From Paracamarosporium sp. OC-R06-R3 (lineage: Eukaryota; Ascomycota; Dothideomycetes; Pleosporales; Didymosphaeriaceae), in assembly GCA_019828545.1 (NCBI GenBank), contig JACVRA010000170.1, positions 242,808 to 306,807 on the forward strand: DNA of 64,000 bases, given 5' to 3'. Of the stretch, positions 22,710 through 34,429 are shown piece by piece. The translations under genes and the position numbers were made by a program. The notes under the pieces were generated by a model. It was not told the origin of the DNA. It saw only the letters and a list, made by a program, of their open reading frames with translations, and did not search any database. How positions within the stretch are numbered: position 1 is the stretch's first letter; every line of letters starts with the position of its first letter.

Positions 22710-23169
22710 TGCAAGAAGAAGGAAAGTAAGTTGGAGAGAGTTCGTAAGGCACGCCTTGCTGTAGCACGTAGAGATGGAGCACAACCACTGACGAGGATCT
22801 GGCCATGTTGAAAATGCAATATGCACGAATGTAATGCACTCATGTAGGTGTTCAATTTCAGGTTTTATAGTTTGTCGTTGTCCACTTGCCCCCATTGACC
22901 AATCATCTCGTGGTAGGGATCAAGTGCATGTCGCCAAGCCGTAAGTCTCGGAGAGAACACACAGCATGTGCAATGCAGGGGTACATTCATAGACCCCGGG
23001 CGTCATTTCATATCCATTGGAGGCACCTTTTGTGAAAATTCCCGTTTTCTTATTGCGTCGACTGCTAGGGCTTCATTCCACGGTGTGGCCCCACTAATAT
23101 TCCAGCGTTCGCCCGAGAGCGATTGGAGACGTCGCATGCGCCTACACTAAACGACCACTCTACCCCCAT
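22710..23169. other. Intergenic region before GDA1
   Basis: 460 bp between tandem plus-strand genes, holding the 3' flank of the F-box-like gene and the GDA1 promoter. No feature is recognised. Confidence 0.5.
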
Positions 23170-25006
23170 ATGTCCAGCGGCGTCGACGTGCGACCGTCCC
23201 GTCCTGACATCTGGTCCTACTTCTCCTTCTCGGGCCCCCGACGCCGTATCTCCGTGTCGCTGCCACGCAGCAACAACCCCAACGACGACCCCTTTGAGAA
23301 GCCCGATCGGCACTCGCGACACCGCTCCACCTCTATGAACGACTACAAGACGGCCGCGACTATGAACGGCGGGCAGCGGGCGCGGTACCTCAAGACAGGT
23401 GGCATCATCGCCTTTGTGGTGCTCATATTGTACTTCATCGCGCCGAGGGACGGCCTGGCGAGAGCGGGTGGTACGTAGCATGCCGCAGGCAATAAGGGAT
23501 GTGAACTAATTTCTGGCTGCCATAGAATCGTTTTCGAAAGGCCAGGGCAACACTGCTGCCCCCGGCACAGAAGCAGCAACGTGCACAAGGTCCTACTCGA
23601 AGGACAAGCCGCTCATCCAGTATGCCCTCATGATCGACGCGGGCAGCACTGGCTCCCGAATCCACGCCTACAAGTTCAACAACTGCGGCCCGACGCCCGA
23701 ACTCGAGCAGGAATACTTCAAGATGACCGAGAAGAAGGAAGGCGGTTCTGGGCTCTCATCTTACGGCGACGATGCAGAGGGTGCCGCACAAAGCTTGGAC
23801 GTCCTGATGGAGTACGCGCTCGAAAGCGTACCAGAGTCTTACCGTGCGTGCTCGCCCATCGCTGTGAAAGCCACCGCTGGTCTCCGCAAGCTCGGCGAAG
23901 AAAAGAGCAACAACACTTTGAAAGCCGTTCGCCGACGTCTGGAGACGAAATACCCCTTCCCGGTCATTTCGGAAGAGAAGGGCGGCGTAGAGGTCATGCC
24001 CGGTGAGCAAGAAGGTGTCTACGCTTGGATCACCACCAACTACCTGCTTGGTCACATTGGCGGCCCCGCCAAAAACCCCACCGCTGCCGTTCTCGATCTT
24101 GGTGGTGGTTCTACCCAGATTGTCTTCGAGCCCACCTTTCCCAAGGACCCCAGTGGCGGTCTTCCCAGTAAGCTCGCAGATGGCGATCACAAATACGAGC
24201 TCAGCTTCGGTGGCCGTGACTTCACTCTCTACCAACACTCCTACCTCGGCTACGGTCTTATGGAAGCACGCAACAACTTGCACAGCGCCATCGTAGACTC
24301 CATCTACCAAGATACCAAGGAGAGCGGTGACCGCGAATGGCTCAAGAAGCCCATAATCAATCCTTGCATCGCCCCAGGCATGAGCCGCAAGGTCGAAGTC
24401 AACTTGCCTAAAGACCACGCTCTGGGAGCGACTGTCACAGTCAATATGACCGGACCCGCCTCTGGCGCTCCCGCTCAATGCCGGGGTTTCGCTGAGAAGA
24501 CATTGGAGAAGGAAGCAGAATGCAAACTCGCCCCCTGCGCTTTCCGTGGCGTGCACCAGCCCTCCATTGAGAAGACCTTCGCCCGCGAAGACGTCTTCCT
24601 CTTTAGCTACTTCTACGACCGCACCAAGCCGCTTGGCATGCCCGACTCATTCTCTCTCTCCGAGCTCAAGGACCTAACTCACCGTGTGTGCCACGGCGAG
24701 CAGACCTGGGATGCTTTCCAGAGCGTCGAGGGCGCGATGAAGGAGCTTAGGGATCGACCAGAATGGTGCTTGGATTTGAGCTTCCAGCTGGCCCTGCTAC
24801 ATACCGGGTACGAGATGCCGATTGACAGAGAGGTCAAGATTGCGAAGAAGATCAAAGGGAATGAGCTGGGTTGGTGCTTGGGTGCCAGGTAAGTCTTGCT
24901 CTAACTGACTACATTGCTTAATGACAATCGAAACTAACATATATACAGTCTCCCTCTTCTCGAAAAGGCATCGGGATGGCAGTGCAAGATCAAACAGATC
25001 CAGTAA
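23170..25006 (+). CDS. gda1: Golgi guanosine-diphosphatase (GDA1/CD39 family)
   Basis: Hydrolyses GDP to GMP in the Golgi lumen, supplying the GMP exchanged for GDP-mannose and so supporting glycosylation. Exons 23170-23470, 23526-24888 and 24949-25006 give 573 residues. It is a type II membrane protein: a Ser/Arg-rich cytosolic tail, then a signal anchor (GGIIAFVVLILYFIAP, about residues 77-92). The apyrase conserved regions are all visible: ACR1 IDAGSTGSRIHAYKF, ACR2 KATAGLR, ACR3 EGVYAWITTNYLLG (with the catalytic Glu) and ACR4 LDLGGGSTQIVF. GWCLGASLPLLE crosses the last intron and matches the family C-terminus. Three NxT/S sequons or more lie in the lumenal part. The enzyme looks complete. 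Confidence 0.95.
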
Positions 25007-25724
25007 AATATCATGCCTTGCAGCGTTCAGGCCTTTCATCTGGGTTTTCGAGCAGTGAATGTTGGCGACTGCAAAGTCTAGCTATTTAGTCTGCATTGAT
25101 AGGCGTTGAGGCGTGTTGGGATAGCTGGCAGGAGAGAGCGTAGCGCATCGATGCCACATCTGATGTAGCGGATATCTATGTCAGGGGAAGCTGGCTTTTG
25201 CTATTTAGAAGAATACTGGATTGGAATAGAAAAAAATACCCTTTCAACGCACCGATGTTGCAGTGTAATGCTATCCACAGTATGAACTATTCGTGGCTTT
25301 TGTCGGTCGTCATGAGGGTACATGTACTCACCACGCACAAAGGGAACGTTTTTCAATTGCTGCCAAGACGATGGCTTTCCTTGCAGGAGCCCCCCAATTT
25401 ATTCCGTTTACTCGAAGAGAATTACAGCACTTGGGCGATTCAATGAAAAACAAGGAAGAAGTGTATACTGCTTGTACGAAGGAGCACGTCAGAGGCGAAC
25501 CTGTGTCTCCTCCTCTCGCATCAGCAGGACGTCCGGAGAGTCGCGCTGCCACAAAGTCACGCTCTCTTGTGTTTTCACATCTCAAATACTTGAGGCGAAC
25601 GGTATATCTGAGGTTGGCGTACAAGCCAGACTAGCGGAAGGTAAACAACGTTTATGTCGAGCTTTAGGACACCATTTTCAAAAGCTACGTGAATCAAAAA
25701 CGAGGACATCTTGATTGAGCAAGC
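25007..25724. other. Convergent intergenic region
   Basis: About 720 bp between the GDA1 stop and the stop of the NLR-like gene on the other strand. No promoter is needed here. Open frames are short and I see nothing more. Confidence 0.5.
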
Positions 25725-28700
25725 TTAGACATCAGTTAGGGGAGCTTGAGCACCCGCTGTCGCATCCTCGCCCTCACCAGCACTACCTACGGCTTGCAGA
25801 TCGCTGATAGCGCGAGCAGTACGTCTCTTTACGAGCCTCCGTGCCAAAATCTCTTCTTTTTCGCTGACCAGCGCAATTCCATTATCCAGCTCATTGCCCG
25901 GCTCCCAGACAAATGGCTTGGTCACCAGATCGTTCCCGAAGTTGACCTTGAGCTTGACGCCGAATACCGATGTCCCAACCACTGGGTACAGACGTCCAGT
26001 GACGTCGGTGAATGCATAGTGTGTGAGTTTTGTCGGCTTCTCGATTTCCATCAGTTCGCCGTTTTTGGTGAAGAACATCGTGCCCTTGTGGACATCGAAC
26101 CCGCAACCAACTATATCCCCATGACCGTACCGAGTTATTGTTGATAGCCGCCTATTTGGATGGGCCCAAGCACCTCCGTCATCGCCATGGCACGCCCATC
26201 CAATGGCTATATTGGGCCAGCCCCAGCCTGGAAGCCAGCCTCGGGGAGGCTTACCTGGGTTTTCGCACAAGCCTATGGCAACCTCACTGTACACGTGTTA
26301 GTGCTGTTTCTAGAGAGGGATTGTTGTTACGTACGGCTTTTTCGTAGAGTCGTCTTTACGCGATGAAGCATCGACCTCCATTTCGAAGTAGAAGCTTGAG
26401 GCCCCAGCAGGAATGGGATGTTGCGCGAGTATAGAAGCCGCTGAATCCATGCCTGCAAGCAGGTTAGTGGGGGAACATAAACAAGGACGTGAAGTCATTA
26501 CCGTTCGGAGTACGCGTGACCTCGAGCTTGACCTCGAGCTTGTCGTCAGAGAGTTGGAAGAGCTTTGGTAAGGTATTTTTGAGCTCGCTTGGTCGGAAGC
26601 CAGTGACCGCTCGTCTGGTGGAGAGCAGTTTCGCAGCTTCGTCTTTTCGAAAATGTTGAGCGACCTGAATCGATGTCCAGCCATGCTCGTCTTGAGCTAG
26701 TGGATCGGCGCCTTGATCCATGAGTTTGTTCAGAACACGTAATGAGCCTCGGGCAGCTGCAACATGCAGAAGACCGGTACCAAGTTCAACTGTTCTGGCA
26801 GCGTCAAGGAGGAGCACGCAAACAGCCTCATAGTCTCCGGAGTTGACTTCGCTCCAACCGTCAAAGCATGCTCGAAGTGGCGTCTTTCCATCTCTATCTT
26901 CGACTATTGCGGGAACGCCTTGTCGAATCAGATAGTCAACAACGTCTTTTCGTCCGTTCTGCGCTGCGGCATGGAGAGGTGTGCGTTCCTTCGTATCCTT
27001 GCTGGTGAGGACAGCTATATCGCGGTTGGATTTCTCGAAGATGGCCTCTACAATCTTCTGGTGGCCCCTTGTAGCAGCCTTGCGGAGTGGGGTTTTACCG
27101 TTGTTGGCACTTTTGTTGGTGGTCTCACCGGTGTACTGGATCATGAAGAGAGCCGCTTCGTCTGATTTCGCCCCACATGCTTTGTACAAAGGTGTACATC
27201 CTCTGTCGTCTGTCACATCCATCTTTGCTCCTTTGTCTATAAGTAATCTCACGACTTCGGCGTGCCCGTTCTCGGCGGCGGTATGTAAGGCTGTCAGACG
27301 GGAGAGGTCTTCATCAAAAACATCGGCTCCGGCCTCTATCAGAAGTCTCGCAGCTTCGGATGAGCCGCTGCACATGCAAAGCTCCCGTAGTGGTTCTAGT
27401 GGTGTTAGTGATGTAGCAGCAGATAATCTCAGCCACTTACGTTTAGAGTAGTCATCTTCAGCATTAACGTCAGCCCCCGCCTCAATCAAGACATTGATGA
27501 GCTCTACTGGAACACTATCGCGTCGTTGCATTAGAGAATGCAACGGCGTCACTTTGACTTGGTCTTTTGCGTCGACATTGGCACCGCGGCGGAGTAACTC
27601 TCTCAACACATCTGCCTTGTCACATGTTGAGCAAAAGGCATGAAGTATGCTCGACTTCCAGCTGCTTTCACGTTTGGAGAGATCACCTCCGTATTCTAAA
27701 AATAACTGGACGACTTCCAGGCTAGGGTTGCAGTAAAATAATCTGAAAAAAGGGGCTTCCTTTTGGCGAACAGGAATGGCGTTGGCATCGGCGCCACCTT
27801 CCAGGAGAACTTTGAACAAGTTGAAGCTGTTCTTGTACCACTCCTCCTGGTCTACTTTAGCTCCATTATAGTACTCGATTGCAAAATCTAGCGGAGTGTA
27901 ACCCTCATCAGTGAGTTGCGTCAGATCAGCGCCACTTTTGATAAGTTCATCTACCAAGCTCGTCAGACCATATGAAGCTGCCGCATGTATCGGACGGATG
28001 GTGCGAATGTCGTCGATCCAGCTGAGGTTCCCGTAGCGAACTTGGTTCAGAAGGTTCACCCAGCTACGGAAGTAGGGTGAGTCATCTTGGAAGAACGCCG
28101 CTCTCAACGTCTGAAACTCCTTCCACTCAGGGCTGGTACGATCCTCTGTTGTATAAAGCTCTTCTACTTGCCTTAGGTGATAAGCACAATGGTTGACCTC
28201 GTATCTGTAGAGTTGAGCGTGATCGTCGTCTGTATTAACTTCGTATGCATGTTCTGGCTCATCTGGTATGTCGTCACTGTCTACTTCTGACACAGCATCT
28301 GAAGCAGCGTCACTATCCGGATTGACCGATGTGGTCTCGTTGTTACTTTCTGAGTCGTTAGCGGATGTTATGTCGCTCCCTGTTGTCGGTCCCTCAACGG
28401 ATGCAGACCGGTCTTGGTCAGTGTCGTTGGGATCTACATCTGCACCTCCTTTAGAGGGCGAGCTATCAACATTGGGAAGATCGGCAGTCGTATCCACGCC
28501 TGCTGTCGCGTTCAGTTCGTTTTCCTCTGTCGTTTGGCTGTTTTCGGTTTGTTCATCTAATTCGTACCCGTCGGGGTCGTCTTCGTACGTGCGTTTCAGC
28601 ACCGTCCGTTCGAAAGGCACTAGATACTTCTGATGGAAGTTGTCGTTCATGAGATGTTTCACTATAAACCGGTCAGTCAAGCGTGCAGCGCTTCCCTCTT

Positions 28701-31051
28701 GCTGGGACCGTACAGATGGTAGTAGCAATGGACAAGTGTCCTTGTTTTTCGGCAACGGTAAATTTATACGCAGACTCCTCAGCTTTGCGACATGTCTCAC
28801 AATGAGATGGAGAGTCATGTTCTTGTTCCTCTGCAACTGGATGCTTAGGCGCCTTCAAAAAGTGATCGGCAACTGTGTTATGTCTAAGTTGAATAACTCT
28901 CGACTCGATGTCCACTTCGATCAGAGCGGATCCAGCAGTCCGAATCTGGGTGACAAATAATTCGTCAGAACCCGTCTCTATTTCAGTAGATATGTAAGGT
29001 CTATGCTCTGAAGTCTGTTGATGGTATTGCTGTGCGTCTTCATCTTCTACTGCGTAGACCCGACTGTAAGCGTCTATGACCTCGGCGACATGAACTTTAC
29101 CGTCGGCTAGAATTGTCCAAGTGAGACACGTCTTGAGCAAATCTAGATATGCAGGGTCGGTTTTCTTGATGATCTGCTCGTAAAACGCTGGAAGTCCTTC
29201 TGGCAATTGTTCGAGATGTTTCTTCAACGGCCTTTGCCACGGCTGTTTTAGAAAGCCGATGGCAAGATCAACGTACCGAAAGTAGCTTCCAGCTTTATCA
29301 ACAATTCTACTAGTCGCAACATCTCGTTCATTTGTCGTCCAGCCAGGCAGCTTAGCGAGTTCTGTCTCAGCATTGAGTCTGATATCAGGACCGTTGTTGC
29401 CTTCTACTTTGATTGTCTGAACCTTATCAAGATCGGTCTCAATATCTGGATCGGGTCGACTACAAAGAATTACTTTGATATTTGGATGTAGCTCTTCGAC
29501 GAGTTCTCGTAGAGACGTTATCAATCCCTTGGAACGGTCTGTGCATTCGTCCAAGGCATCCACCATGATATAGGCAGGTTTGCCAAGCAAACCGACGATT
29601 CCTCGAAAAGCAACTCCAAAGGTGACATCCTCTTTCTTAGATTCGCTTTGACTAGATTTTGTACTTTTGCTTCCTTTCAGATAACTCGATATGAGTTTAT
29701 TCGACTTCTCGATTGTCTCAGTAGGATGTTGGGAGACGAGCTGGTAAACTTGGCTCAGAAGGTGCTTCAAGATTCGGTCCGTTCTTTTCGTAGCGTCGTC
29801 ACCGGCGTTGCAGAAGAAGTACTGCACAAGAGCTCCCTTGTCTGCGCTTCGCACCTGAAGTTCTTGGACGACCGCGGCCATTAGAATGCTTTTACCAAAT
29901 CCGCCACCACCAGATACCCACAGCATATCACTTTTGTCGGAGTTAAACCATGCTGTGAATGCTTCTTTATCGAAGATCCAGGTGCAAGTCTGAGGTGGAG
30001 ATCTTCGGGCTAGCTTAGCGTTGTAGATACCTTTTTGATCGTTAGTAGCATTCAATTCTTTCATGTTCTCGTCGAAGTTCTTTATTGCCACATCCTGAGG
30101 TGTTAGCTCTTTCCTTTTACTCAGCTCCTCTACCAGAACGCGAATCTGTTGTTGGTATTCCGAATTCACTTGAGCAGAAAGATCGAGCTTGCTTTGAATG
30201 TCAGCTAAAGACCCAAGCATTTCCTGCTGTGTCTCTTGACCAGTGCGTAAGTAGTAGTCGGAAAGCTGTTCGTGTGCCCTTCGTGCAAACTCTGCCATGG
30301 TCAAGTCGTGGTCCTTAATAGCTTTGATTTTCATTCCAAATTTTGTCGAAGCCTGGGCGACCAGACCTTTGGCAATTCGAGCTAGACATGGTCAGCCTTT
30401 GAACGATAGGATATCAATAACAGGAATTCTATCCCGAACATGAGGTACTTACTAAGTTTACTTCGGCTCATGTACTTCTTAACGGAAAACGAGAAGTCCA
30501 GGATTTCCGTATATATGAGCGGGATTCGATCAGTGACTTGAGCATGGATTTCTTGGAAGGATTCGATGCCTCTGGAAGGGCCATACATTCTTCCAAATAC
30601 AGCACAGCTTATCATGATACCAATGATATCAGAGCAAGCAGCCCCTGCAGAGTGTTAGAACCTAAGTTCAATATCTATGGAAATTTGAAGACTGACCAAA
30701 GATGTTGAATGTTGCAAAGTCATCCGCCAAGGAGTGCAGACACAATCTAATACCCATCCATGCTAAGCCCACGGATTCAGGCGCGCTCTTGATGGCCAAA
30801 TCTCCAACTGACATCGCGATGTCAATTTTCTCCAGAATGCCGCCGAGCGAAGGTGAGTACTCATCGCCAGCTGCCTTTTGGGTGGATTTGCACAATTCCC
30901 TGGCTTCTTGTGGCGTTGAACGCTCTTTTAAAAACTCATCCAGTTTCTTTTCGTCGTCCTTATCTTTCCTTCCCTGCTTGAAGTTCTTTTTTGCTTTATC
31001 CCAGTACATGCGCTCGAAGTTGGGAGCTTCGGCTGACTTTGCAACGTCCAT
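25725..31051 (-). CDS. NLR-like receptor: helical N-domain, NACHT-type NTPase, ankyrin repeats, SPRY
   Basis: A STAND ATPase of the kind used in fungal non-self recognition and programmed cell death. Seven exons (31051-30697, 30644-30453, 30381-28714, 28661-27441, 27395-26502, 26452-26335, 26286-25725) give 1669 residues, with matching phase at all six introns. Residues 1-290 are an alpha-helical N-domain resembling fungal Goodbye-type STAND N-termini; this is the likely signalling end. The NTPase has Walker A GGGGFGKS (about 338-345), Walker B YIMVDALDE (about 452-460) and a sensor-like VILCSRPD (about 488). A Ser/Thr/Asp/Glu-rich linker (about 770-890) precedes roughly 13 ankyrin repeats (about 945-1415). 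The C-terminal SPRY domain (about 1425-1610) carries LPGW and CHGDDGG signatures plus FFTKNGE. No stop or frameshift interrupts it, so it looks functional. The ligand is unknown. Confidence 0.9.
27396..27440 (-). other. 45-nt frame-preserving intron inside the ankyrin region
   Basis: A perfect donor GTAAGT, a CACTAAC branch site and acceptor CACTAG are present. The length is divisible by three and there is no stop, so retention would insert 15 residues. Removal restores an ankyrin consensus (SKQPLRELC...AARLLIEAGADV), which argues that it is normally spliced. Confidence 0.8.
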
Positions 31052-32222
31052 CTTGATGTAGCTGCGTTCACTTCAACTAGGTGGGGGTGTAAGATGCTGT
31101 AGCTGACTGCACTGGGCTATCTCAGATCTGAGCGGAGAAGTCCAATAATCACTTGCCGCTGAGGTGCCCATGAAAATGGTCCATGGCAATGAAGACCCCG
31201 AAAGCAAGAAGGCGTGCGGAACTTGACAACTTTATGGCTGCGTTCTTCAGCCTTGTTTTGGGGGCGAAAAGTGAGCCGAGCAGGGGTTAACTGACCGGAA
31301 GTGTCATGTAACTGCAAATTCAGCAAGGACATCACTATTGGATGAATTTTGCAGTTGAGCTGAACGTCAGCTGCAACTGTCGCATGTTGGGATATGTCCA
31401 TTCTACCGATCTGGAATAACATGACTTGGGTGTTTGGGTAATGCGCTGATGTTACGTGAAGGTAGGTAGAGAGCCATCGTAAAACAGGCAGGAGCGGGTT
31501 TGAGCGTTGCCCAGATGGGTCCTTCAATACTCATACCGTGAAAGGCTTCTAAGAAATCGTCATTTGCATAACGGATTGTCTTCAAAGTCGCGTTCTTATT
31601 GTGGATGCCCATCTCCAGCGCGGGAATCTAATGCGACTGACCCGTGACTACCCGTAACAATACGTATCGTGCTGAGCGTAGGAGACGGACGTTTCTTGCC
31701 TTATTACATGCATTCAATTCTTCACATCATCGAAAAAGCCTTGGGGTATCTCGAAATTGGATTCTTCGATGAGTCGAATATTGGTGCAAGGGAGGGAGTG
31801 TTAGATGCAGGGTTCACAGAACCCATATGCCGAAAGTAGCATCACGCGACATTCCCCCATTAAGATCATCCATCTTTGCCTTGGCGGCCGTGCAGGTTCG
31901 TCAAGTACGAAGGAGCTTGTAGCGCGGTGATCTCCTGATATGTAACAAATGCTAAAGCGTAAAGGACAAAACACGTATATTGTAGGGTTTCTCTATTTGT
32001 TGCCTCTCAGACAGGTGCTCGAGAAGCTGAGTCTAAATCTACTATGTAGGGTATCTCGATAGGTAATTCAACATGAGAAAATCACCAGATGTCTAGGTAA
32101 AGCAACACACACAAAGAAAAGCCTGAGAACAGATACCACACCAGGACAGGTAATACGAGGACCGACAGTGCCCATATACTTTTCCCTAGCGGTACATCTT
32201 CCTCTTCAACACTTGCCACTCT
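31052..32222. other. Intergenic region upstream of the NLR-like gene
   Basis: About 1.17 kb containing the NLR-like gene's promoter and the 3' flank of the CorA gene. Minus-strand open frames here (31527-31117 and 31612-31403) have no recognisable content and I do not call them. Confidence 0.5.
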
Positions 32223-34429
32223 TCAGAATGATCCAATATTACCCCGCGTGTACATGGTTTGCCTCTTCCTCAATTCGCTCTTGCTGCGGTATTTGTGCTT
32301 CTTTCCGTCCTTCCTGTTCTCCTTCTGAAGTCCCATAGCGATCCCTATCCCGTTCTGGACCCCCTTTCGCATCTCTATTAATGGCCCGTTCTTTCTCTTC
32401 GCCTCACGCAAGTCAAATCCAGTCCTCCACTTCTTAATTTGTCGCCAAATCCGCTGACTCAGTAGAATCAACATGGTGGCTACCATGACGGGTACTGCAA
32501 TTATCCAAAAAAATCCGTCGCTCTTTTTAATAGCAGGAAACTGGTCAAAATTTTGACCGAAGTATCCAACCAAGAAGGTAAGTGGGAGAAAGAAGATGGT
32601 GACAGCGGTAAGAATCTTCATGGATTCGTTTTGGTAGGCACCCATCATGTTGAAAATGAGGTCAATTAGGTTGTCTGCTGCGCGGCGCATCTGGTCGAGC
32701 GAAGCTGTGATCATGATGCAATGGTCTTCAACATCGCCAAGGTACGTGTGCGTAAGGGGCGAAATCGTAATCGAAGATATAGTCTTGCGTGTAGGCACGC
32801 TGAAGGTGCTAACGGAGAAGGCAGGATCAGATTTGTGATCTCGGAGGGCGTTGATGAGGGAAACGATGGGCTGAATGGTGTTGCGCAGAATGGCAATCTC
32901 TGAAGTTAGAATATAAAGCTGCTGCGAGTGACCAAGATCTGGGTCGCGAAGAACATCGAGTTCCAATTCACCCATTGCGTCCTCATAGGCAGCTACGACT
33001 GGAATGGCCAGATCGATGATGGCATCGATGATGGCTTGGCAAATCATGCTGCCGTCTGCACTGCGGCGTAGGACTGTGTCTTCGGTGCTGAGACGTTTGA
33101 CGATGGGCTCTTCGATTTCGGGCGCGCTATGCTCGAAGAAAGATATCACGGTGTTGTCCTTGCATAAAAAGATGCTGACTTGCTCGACGCTGACGGCAAG
33201 CTTTCGGCTAGCCAGAGAGGAGTGCTGCTCCATGTAGATGGTCCTGTCCAGATTTGGGCCTCCTCGATATCGTTGAAGTGTCCGGATCTGTGTGGCATGT
33301 TGGCCTTTCATACGGTAGCTGGGAGGACTGTCCATGTGGTAGCCCTTTTCCTGGTCCTCCTGGCGCCACGACCCGCCGTTGTAGGTGGGTCTATCGTCGC
33401 TTTGCGATCCAAATACCCCTCTCAATTTATCGACGAGAGATGGCTTTCTCCCGGATTGTGGATGGGGATAGTGATCGTCCTCGGAATCACTGTCGGAATC
33501 ATCATCTGGCAGACGAACTAGTTTCGAGAGAGTTAAAAGCACTGCACACCATTAGCCATGTCGACTTCAGAGGGATTGCGGGTGAATCAGAACCCAACGC
33601 AATCGTTCGTGAAGGGATCCCATCGTGCTGCCCCAGGGTGTACTTTTCGCCGAGCGCTGCATGAGTAGCTCTACGACCGGCCTGCATATTGCACACCCTG
33701 GGTTAACACAGTATACAATCCGTTCATGAGTGCATCCGGTTATCTGGTACACCCTCTGACCAATTGTAACTCACAGAAGGCTTGATCCGAATACCAATCC
33801 ACCTTGGTTCGCCCTCGTGTATTCATCAGATCTTCAATCGCCAGCCTATGCAGCAAATGAGCATTTCCCAAGGTCCGAATGACATCGAAGCTTAGACCAT
33901 TGACATTGATCCAGCGGCATTGGGCTGCGTCTTTTGGTTTGTCTCGCAAAAAACTCTCCAAGGTATCATTGTCCAGCTCGACGCAGTTGTAGCCCTCGTC
34001 GGAGAAATCCACCACCGTGATGTCGCACTCGGCTTTCAGATTGCTGTAGTTATCTTCCGGCTCCTTTTTGGTGTCAACACCTGGTTCTGCGCCTGGCTGT
34101 TCCCATGCGCGGCGTCCGGCGTGGTGGGGGCTTTGATAGTGTCGGACGGTGTTTGAACGCGTGGGCCGTCGTCGCAGGGTAGAATCGACAGACAGGGTGG
34201 GCGAAAGGACGCTGTTGCCGTCGGCACGAGCAGCTGTTGCGGAGATTTGACTGGAGCTTCGTCCGCGACTTTGCGTCTCGACATTGGTGTCGACAGCAAG
34301 GTGCGGCATGGTTTCGGTCGCTGAGGCATCGCTGAAGCGAGGGCGACGCGCGCCTGGAGGCGAGTGTGCCGCTGCCGCTGCGAAGTCGAGCACTTTCGGA
34401 TTGGTGTCTGATTCTGTCGGGGTCGCCAT
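32223..34429 (-). CDS. CorA-type divalent cation transporter with GQN signature
   Basis: A membrane channel of the CorA/Alr/Mrs2 superfamily, which conducts Mg2+ or related divalent cations as a pentamer. Exons 34429-33775 and 33541-32223 give 657 residues. The junction reads [13 protein letters not shown], matching the conserved strand after the N-terminal alpha/beta cytosolic domain. The N-terminus (1-130) is disordered and Ser/Arg-rich. A long helix precedes TM1 ([19 protein letters not shown]), and TM2 is [19 protein letters not shown]. The selectivity-filter position usually reads GMN after TM1; here it is GQN (about 547-549, within GYFGQNF). The C-terminal tail is strongly basic. With no organelle targeting peptide it is probably at the plasma membrane or vacuole. 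The ion is uncertain because of the GQN change. Confidence 0.9.

Noticed and set aside
23756..24556. 266-codon open frame antisense to GDA1
   Set aside because: Lies wholly within the GDA1 exon that contains the apyrase regions; the product has no recognisable content.
26200..26250. Possible 48-nt intron in the SPRY exon (GTAAGC donor)
   Set aside because: Removing it would delete the LPGW segment that belongs to the SPRY signature, so the exon is read through.
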